Of a stretch of 5,737 nucleotides of DNA, positions 1-5,737 are shown one piece after another. The notes under the pieces were generated by a model that had not been told where the DNA came from, did not search any database, and saw nothing but the letters and a program-made list of their open reading frames with translations. The first letter of the stretch is position 1, and each line of letters opens with the position of its first letter. A program made the translations under genes and the position numbers. Source of the DNA: Burkholderiales bacterium (GTDB taxonomy: Bacteria; Pseudomonadota; Gammaproteobacteria; Burkholderiales; Burkholderiaceae); assembly GCA_947371645.1 (NCBI GenBank), contig CANBQJ010000238.1, positions 1 to 5,737 of the forward strand. Reading direction: 5' to 3'.

Positions 1-857
1 AGGTACCACTGGCCCTTGGTTTCGCCTTCCAGGCACTTCTTGTCGAAGGTGTAGATGTCGTCGGTGAAGTGGCCACAGAAGATGATGGCGCCGGCCCACA
101 CGTTGCGGATCAGGTTGGACACGGCATTGCCGGCCAGCACGGCCAGGCCCACGTCCATGGCGTGGCCAAAGGGTGCGGCCACGGCTGCGGCAGCCAGCGG
201 CCAGGCGATGTAGTCCTTGCTCACCTGGCGCCACATCTTGGACTTGATCAGGTTCCACTGGGTGCGCATGCTGTCCAGCGTGATCTTGCCGGCAAACAGC
301 TTGTCGGTCTGGATCTCATGCAAGGCCACGAACCACTCGAAAAACACGAGCAGCATGAGCATGTAGAAGAACTGGACCGGGTGGTAGAACCAGCGCCAGC
401 GCAGGTCATTGGACAGGCGCAGCATGCCGTAGCCAAAGTCGCGGTCCTTGCCGATGACGTTGGTGTAGGTGTGGTGCACGAAGTTGTGCACGTGGCGCCA
501 GCCTTCCTTGGGGCAGGTGTTGTCCCACTCGAAGGTGTCGCCCTGGAAGCGCGGGTCGTTCATGAAGTTGAACTGGCCGTGCATCACGTTGTGGCCCAGC
601 TCCATGTTGTCGATGATCTTGGCGCAGCCCAGCAACAAGGTGCCCAGCAGCCAGGTGGGCGGGAACCAGCCGAACATCATCAAGGCGCGGCCGGTGGTTT
701 CCAGCAGGCGCATGGTCAGCAAGATGCCCTTGATGTAGCGGGCGTCTTCGTCGCCCACCTTGCGCCACACGTCTTCACGGACGGCGTCGATGTCGCGCTC
801 GAAGGCCGCCATTTCTTCCATGCTCCGTGGGCCTACGGTGATGGTTTTGCTGCTCAT
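1..857 (-). CDS. Membrane fatty-acid (acyl-CoA type) desaturase, C-terminus cut off by window edge
   Basis: The reading frame starts at 857 and stays open to the left edge, giving 285 codons without the C-terminus. The protein belongs to the integral-membrane, di-iron fatty-acid desaturase family, which puts a double bond into an acyl chain using O2 and electrons from a ferredoxin-type donor. Two of the three family histidine boxes are visible: H89-N-V-M-H93, and H124-N-F-V-H128-H129 followed by TYTN. The third (HxxHH) should lie just beyond the edge. Hydrophobic stretches near residues 66-82, 157-178 and 216-260 fit membrane spans around a cytosolic active site. The last visible residues (GETKGQWY) resemble the segment preceding the third box in this family. 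The start at 857 has only a weak GGA about 9 nt upstream; Met13 or Met16 are alternatives. It follows the reductase gene by 41 bp, indicating an operon. Regiospecificity and substrate (acyl-CoA or phospholipid) cannot be read from sequence. Confidence 0.9.
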   Translation of the reverse strand, partial: MSSKTITVGPRSMEEMAAFERDIDAVREDVWRKVGDEDARYIKGILLTMRLLETTGRALMMFGWFPPTWLLGTLLLGCAKIIDNMELGHNVMHGQFNFMNDPRFQGDTFEWDNTCPKEGWRHVHNFVHHTYTNVIGKDRDFGYGMLRLSNDLRWRWFYHPVQFFYMLMLLVFFEWFVALHEIQTDKLFAGKITLDSMRTQWNLIKSKMWRQVSKDYIAWPLAAAAVAAPFGHAMDVGLAVLAGNAVSNLIRNVWAGAIIFCGHFTDDIYTFDKKCLEGETKGQWY

Positions 858-898
858 GTTGGGTTGTCCAGTAGGAGGTTCAGGTACTGCAGATCGGG

Positions 899-2056
899 TC
901 AGGAGAGCGATTCGAGCTCGAGGTCGCTCAGAGCCGAGCTCACACACAGGCGGATGGTCTGGCCTTCGGCGCTCAGGGTCTCGCCAGTGGTGAGGTCTTT
1001 GACGGCGCCCTGGTTGAGGCGGCAGGTGCATTCGTGGCAGATGCCCTGGCGGCAGCCATGCTTGAGGCTCAGGCCTGCCGTTTCGCCCGCCACCAACAAG
1101 GTCAGGTCGCCGGGGGCTTCATATTGTTGCGGAATGTTGCCTCGCGTCAAACGCACAGCATGACGCACATGCGGGTCACCGCTGGGTTTGGCCGCGGCAA
1201 AGGCCTCCAGGTGCAGCCTGGGGCTGGCGCCGGCCTGGGTCCACAGGGCACGGGCGGCGTCCATCAGCGGCGCCGGGCCGCAGCAGTAGGCTTCGGCCTG
1301 CGCCCAGTTGGGCATCTGGGCGTCCAGCAGGGTGCGGTCCAGCATCACAGCCTGGGCGGCAGCGCTGGCACCGGAGCGGCCATTTTCCTGGCCGTTGACG
1401 TTGGCCACGCTGTCCAGTGGCACGTAGCGCAGCTGGGGCCAGGCTTTGGCCAGGGCTTCCAGCTGCTTGCCAAAGATGCGGTCTTGCGCGCTGCGGGCAA
1501 AGTACAGCAGCGTCACGCGGGTGCGTGCCTGGGTGGCCTGCAGGTGTTGGAGCATGGCCATGCCGGGGGTGATGCCGCTGCCGCCGGCGATCAGCAGCAG
1601 CTGGTCGGGCAAGGTGGCTGGCAGGGTGAAGGCGCCCGCGGGCTGTTCGATCTCGATGACCTCGCCCACGCGCAGCTCATCGTGGATGTGGCCCGACATC
1701 AGGCCGCCGGGCTGGCGCTGCACCGTGATGGCAAAGCGGTCTGCATGGCCAGGGATGGCGCGCGGCGAGTAGGCGCGGCGGTGGCGCGCACCACGGATCA
1801 CGAGGCCGATCATGACGAACTGCCCCGGGCGCAGGCCGGTGAAGGCCGGCCCGGCTTGCAGGACGACGGTGAGCGCAGAGGGCGTTTCCTGGACGCGTTC
1901 GACGACCTTGGCGTGCAGGCGGTGGACGGTCAGCAGCGGGTTGATCAGGCCGATGGTGTCGTCAAAGGCGGCCGGGCTGACCCCCAGGTGGGTCAACCAG
2001 CCCGAAAGCCTGGTGGCGGCGGCTGCCGGCAGGGGCGCGGCGGTCGTATCGGCCAT
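899..2056 (-). CDS. Ferredoxin reductase with FAD, NAD(P) and C-terminal [2Fe-2S] domains; likely electron donor to the desaturase
   Basis: This complete 385-residue flavin/iron-sulfur oxidoreductase should be cytosolic. Domains in order: an N-terminal stretch of about 45 residues; an FR-type FAD-binding barrel (about 46-147) with R94-A-Y-S97 and the phosphate-contact segment GGLMSGH (117-123); an NAD(P)-binding domain (about 150-270) with GGSGITP (158-164) and CCGPAPLM (258-265); and a plant-type [2Fe-2S] domain (about 298-385) with C335-x4-C340-x2-C343 and the distal C371. This matches the family that moves electrons from NAD(P)H via FAD and [2Fe-2S] to an oxygenase or desaturase. A GGAG motif 8 nt upstream supports the start at 2056. 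The desaturase gene lies 41 bp downstream on the same strand with no terminator between, so a two-component desaturase system is the natural reading. That pairing is inferred from context; related reductases also serve hydroxylases. No cluster or nucleotide-binding residue appears to be missing. Confidence 0.92.
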   Translation of the reverse strand: MADTTAAPLPAAAATRLSGWLTHLGVSPAAFDDTIGLINPLLTVHRLHAKVVERVQETPSALTVVLQAGPAFTGLRPGQFVMIGLVIRGARHRRAYSPRAIPGHADRFAITVQRQPGGLMSGHIHDELRVGEVIEIEQPAGAFTLPATLPDQLLLIAGGSGITPGMAMLQHLQATQARTRVTLLYFARSAQDRIFGKQLEALAKAWPQLRYVPLDSVANVNGQENGRSGASAAAQAVMLDRTLLDAQMPNWAQAEAYCCGPAPLMDAARALWTQAGASPRLHLEAFAAAKPSGDPHVRHAVRLTRGNIPQQYEAPGDLTLLVAGETAGLSLKHGCRQGICHECTCRLNQGAVKDLTTGETLSAEGQTIRLCVSSALSDLELESLS

Positions 2057-2064
2057 TCAAAAAT

Positions 2065-2068
2065 CTCC
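2065..2068 (-). promoter_or_regulatory. Ribosome binding site of the ferredoxin reductase gene
   Basis: The minus strand reads GGAG, then 8 nt (ATTTTTGA), then the ATG at 2056. This is a good Shine-Dalgarno match at normal spacing in an A/T-rich leader, and it fixes the reductase start. Confidence 0.75.
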
Positions 2069-2135
2069 AAAAACGATGCGGGGTACTCATGCACCTGACC
2101 AGCCCCCCGGTCCGGGTCGATGCAGGCATTACAGG

Positions 2136-2155
2136 ACACTTGTATTGTTATGTGT
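2136..2155. promoter_or_regulatory. Weak dyad in the AT-richer core of the divergent region, possible operator
   Basis: ACAC at 2136-2139 mirrors GTGT at 2152-2155, and one inner pair (2141/2150) also matches, so 5 of 10 positions are symmetric. It lies about 80 bp upstream of the reductase start, where a regulator of a desaturase operon could bind. Symmetry is too weak to name a regulator family, and it may be chance. Confidence 0.2.
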
Positions 2156-2172
2156 GCAGCTTATCTGGCCCT

Positions 2173-2210
2173 GCGTCATGTCAACAACGGGGGAAGTCCT
2201 TGCATGACGC
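2173..2210. repeat. Perfect 8-bp inverted repeat with 22-bp spacer
   Basis: GCGTCATG at 2173-2180 is the exact reverse complement of CATGACGC at 2203-2210. Arm centres are 30 bp apart, close to three helical turns, so both arms would face the same side of the DNA. Each copy is also followed on the plus strand by TCAAC (2181-2185 and 2211-2215). It could be a paired protein-binding site or a long-loop hairpin. There is no T-run, so it is not an intrinsic terminator. Confidence 0.4.
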
Positions 2211-2249
2211 TCAACGCCCCGCGAACAGGGGGTATCCCGTGGTCGCGAC

Positions 2250-2267
2250 ATAATGGGGTCAGATCGA
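2250..2267 (+). repeat. Left flanking repeat of the RAYT-like gene
   Basis: The sequence reads ATAAT-G-GGGTCA-G-ATC-G-A. The reverse complement of 3042-3060 reads ATAAT-TA-GGGTCA-A-ATC-A-A. The blocks ATAAT, GGGTCA and ATC are thus shared in the same order with only single-base differences and one 1-nt length change. The copy ends 15 nt before the chosen start codon of the RAYT-like gene. Short GGGTCA/TGACCC repeats around small RAYT-type genes are, from memory, a recurring pattern in proteobacteria. No target duplication is visible. Confidence 0.55.
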
Positions 2268-2271
2268 CAGA

Positions 2272-2275
2272 AAGG
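2272..2275 (+). promoter_or_regulatory. Ribosome binding site that sets the RAYT-like start
   Basis: AAGG lies 7 nt before the ATG at 2283, but only 1 nt before the ATG at 2277 and downstream of the ATG at 2253. This spacing favours 2283, which gives the usual family N-terminus (MARL...). Confidence 0.6.
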
Positions 2276-2282
2276 CATGGCC

Positions 2283-2990
2283 ATGGCGAGACTGGCGCGT
2301 TTGGGCGTGGGCGGGTGGCCGCACCTGGTGGTGCAGGGCGTGCAGCACGGGCAGGCCCTGTGGCGAGACGCCCAGGACGCCCTGGCCCTGCACACCGCCC
2401 TGGTGGACGCGTCCCGGCAATGCGGGGTGGCGGTGCACGCCTACCGCTTGGGCGATGCCGGCGAACCCGTGCTGGCGCTGGTCCTCACGCCCTGCAGCGA
2501 TGAAGCCCTGAGCCTGTTCATGCAGGCGGTGGGGCGGCGCTATGTGGCGGCCTACAACCGCCGGCACGGCCGGCGAGGCAGCCTGTGGGCCGGGCGATAC
2601 CGCTCCACGGTCCTCGACGCGGCCCGCTACTTGCTTGATGCCATGCTGTGGGTCGAGCAGCCGGCGTGGTTGGTGGCCGGAGGCCAGCGCCCCGGCGATC
2701 AGGTCGTGCGGCTGTGCAGCCTGGGCCACCACCTGGGGCAGGGCAGCGACCCGCTGGTGTCCGACTCGCCGCTGTTCTGGGCCACGGGCAACACGCCATT
2801 TGACCGAGAGCTGGCCTGGCGCCGGCGGCTGGAGCAAGGTTTGGGTGGCACGCAGGCGCAGGCGCTGGCCGAGGCTGTGCACAAAGGTTGGGCGCTGGTG
2901 TCGCAAGAGGAGGCGCCCGGGCTGGAAAAAGTGACCGGCCGCCGACTGCAACCCCGCCCGCGCGGTCGGCCGCGCAAGCTGCCCCCGTGA
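2283..2990 (+). CDS. RAYT / IS200-like (Y1) transposase family protein with degenerate HUH motif
   Basis: The protein is 235 residues from the start at 2283; upstream in-frame ATGs at 2253 and 2277 are less likely because the AAGG site suits 2283. It resembles REP-associated tyrosine transposases, which cut and join single-stranded DNA at short palindromic repeats. Family features are the MARLARL start, the HAYRL strand (52-56), the helix with GRRYVAAYN (84-92), RRGSLWAGRYRS (97-108), RYLLDAMLWVEQPAW (115-129), and SPLFWATGNTPFDRE (162-176). The basic end PRGRPRK (226-232) resembles an AT-hook. Candidate nucleophiles are Y87 and Y91. Oddly, where the family has an NHVHL-type HUH motif, residues 57-70 read GDAGEPVLALVLTP: both histidines are gone and the segment is about three residues longer. 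This suggests a protein that keeps the fold and DNA binding but not normal metal-dependent cleavage. Codon use matches the neighbours, arguing against a very recent arrival. Matching repeats flank the gene. Family call is confident; loss of activity is inferred. Confidence 0.82.
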   Translation: MARLARLGVGGWPHLVVQGVQHGQALWRDAQDALALHTALVDASRQCGVAVHAYRLGDAGEPVLALVLTPCSDEALSLFMQAVGRRYVAAYNRRHGRRGSLWAGRYRSTVLDAARYLLDAMLWVEQPAWLVAGGQRPGDQVVRLCSLGHHLGQGSDPLVSDSPLFWATGNTPFDRELAWRRRLEQGLGGTQAQALAEAVHKGWALVSQEEAPGLEKVTGRRLQPRPRGRPRKLPP

Positions 2991-2991
2991 T

Positions 2992-3008
2992 TTGATGTGT
3001 CCCTAATT
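2992..3008 (-). repeat. Right flanking repeat, inner copy
   Basis: TTGATGTGTCCCTAATT lies directly after the RAYT-like stop codon. It matches 3042-3058 at 15 of 17 positions, exactly 50 bp apart. It is inverted relative to the left repeat at 2250-2267, though less similar to it (GGGACA in place of GGGTCA). Confidence 0.5.
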
Positions 3009-3041
3009 TACGATGGATTTGCCTGAACGTGCATGCTTAAA

Positions 3042-3060
3042 TTGATTTGACCCTAATTAT
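3042..3060 (-). repeat. Right flanking repeat, outer copy
   Basis: TTGATTTGACCCTAATTAT is the inverted counterpart of the left repeat at 2250-2267, sharing the ATAAT, GGGTCA and ATC blocks when reverse complemented. It lies 81-99 bp upstream of the gltB start, so it falls in the probable gltB promoter region and includes a -35-like TTGACC (3047-3052). Confidence 0.55.
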
Positions 3061-3128
3061 TTCAGGTTGATCTTTGAATTCCGCAGGTTTATCCTTGGCG
3101 GTTCTTGTTGTTCTCTCACACTCACCAC

Positions 3129-3133
3129 TGGAG
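3129..3133 (+). promoter_or_regulatory. Ribosome binding site of gltB
   Basis: TGGAG lies 7 nt before the ATG at 3141, at normal Shine-Dalgarno spacing. It supports this start, which gives a 43-residue propeptide. Confidence 0.7.
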
Positions 3134-3140
3134 CGCCCAC

Positions 3141-5737
<2,597 letters not shown>

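Larger units (their letters stand above)
2057..2282. other. Divergent intergenic region between the reductase and RAYT-like genes
   Basis: This 226-bp stretch separates the minus-strand desaturase unit from the plus-strand RAYT-like gene and contains no credible gene. It should hold the promoter of the reductase-desaturase unit and perhaps one for the RAYT-like gene. Around 2127-2167 the sequence is visibly less GC-rich than its surroundings. A minus-strand TTGACA lies at 2184-2179, but no convincing -10 box follows at 16-18 bp, so no promoter is assigned. It also contains a weak dyad, a perfect inverted repeat and the left element-flanking repeat, listed separately. Confidence 0.6.
2991..3140 (+). 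promoter_or_regulatory. AT-rich spacer and leader upstream of gltB, probable promoter region
   Basis: These 150 bp separate the RAYT-like stop from the gltB start. The first ~90 bp are strikingly AT-rich compared with everything around, typical of a promoter region in a GC-rich genome. TTGACC at 3047-3052 is a plausible -35, but the segment 16-18 bp later (GATCTTTG) is a poor -10, so no exact promoter is claimed. No terminator hairpin followed by a T-run is seen after the RAYT-like gene, so read-through into gltB is possible. No gene is seen here. Confidence 0.45.

Noticed and set aside
69..1163. A 364-codon plus-strand open frame across the desaturase and the reductase C-terminus
   Set aside because: It runs antisense to two clear genes, is rich in His, Val and Gln repeats, spans a gene boundary and has no family resemblance.
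1034..2098. A 354-codon plus-strand open frame opposite the reductase
   Set aside because: It mirrors the reductase gene with low-complexity Gly, Gln and Ala content; all conserved motifs are on the minus strand.
2217..2231. Short CCCC...GGGG hairpin upstream of the left repeat
   Set aside because: Only four G:C pairs with a 7-nt loop; common by chance in sequence this GC-rich.
2253..2282. Upstream in-frame ATG codons at 2253 and 2277 as the start of the RAYT-like gene
   Set aside because: The first falls inside the flanking repeat without a ribosome site, and the second is 1 nt from AAGG. Start at 2283 gives correct spacing and the usual family N-terminus.
2259..2951. A 230-codon minus-strand open frame opposite the RAYT-like gene
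   Set aside because: The plus strand has clear family motifs and a ribosome site; the minus frame is rich in Gln, His, Arg and Pro with no domain.
2960..2975. Perfect hairpin GCGCGG-TCGG-CCGCGC near the end of the RAYT-like gene, considered as a terminator or REP-type palindrome
   Set aside because: It lies inside the coding sequence for the conserved GRPRK tail, has no T-run after it, and no second copy was seen in the window.

Overview
The window is GC-rich with strong G/C preference at third codon positions. Its proteins look betaproteobacterial, most likely Burkholderiales and probably Comamonadaceae or a relative. This placement is from protein style and codon use only; no search was run.

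Layout. (1) Positions 1-2056, minus strand: a two-gene unit read leftwards. It encodes a ferredoxin reductase with FAD, NAD(P) and C-terminal [2Fe-2S] domains, then, 41 bp downstream, a membrane fatty-acid (acyl-CoA type) desaturase that runs off the left edge. (2) Positions 2057-2282: a divergent intergenic region with a less GC-rich core, a perfect 8-bp inverted repeat and the left copy of a short repeat. (3) Positions 2283-2990, plus strand: a small protein of the REP-associated tyrosine transposase (RAYT, IS200-like Y1) family. The segment where the HUH metal-binding histidines should lie has lost both of them. (4) Positions 2991-3140: an AT-rich spacer with two near-identical repeats 50 bp apart. 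Both are inverted relative to the repeat in front of the transposase-like gene. (5) Positions 3141-5737, plus strand: the first ~865 codons of the large subunit of NADPH-dependent glutamate synthase (gltB), open at the right edge.

How the genes work together. The reductase very probably passes electrons from NAD(P)H through FAD and its own iron-sulfur cluster to the di-iron centre of the desaturase, giving a self-contained lipid-desaturation system. gltB begins the GOGAT route of ammonia assimilation and is functionally unrelated; gltD would be expected beyond the right edge. The RAYT-like gene and its flanking repeats look like a small element, or a domesticated remnant of one, lodged between the two housekeeping units. 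The right-hand repeats lie in what is probably the gltB promoter region.

The most interesting part is 2250-3060: a gene bracketed by matching inverted repeats, coding for a transposase-fold protein that seems to lack its catalytic HUH histidines. I saw no tRNA, rRNA, CRISPR array or clear intrinsic terminator.
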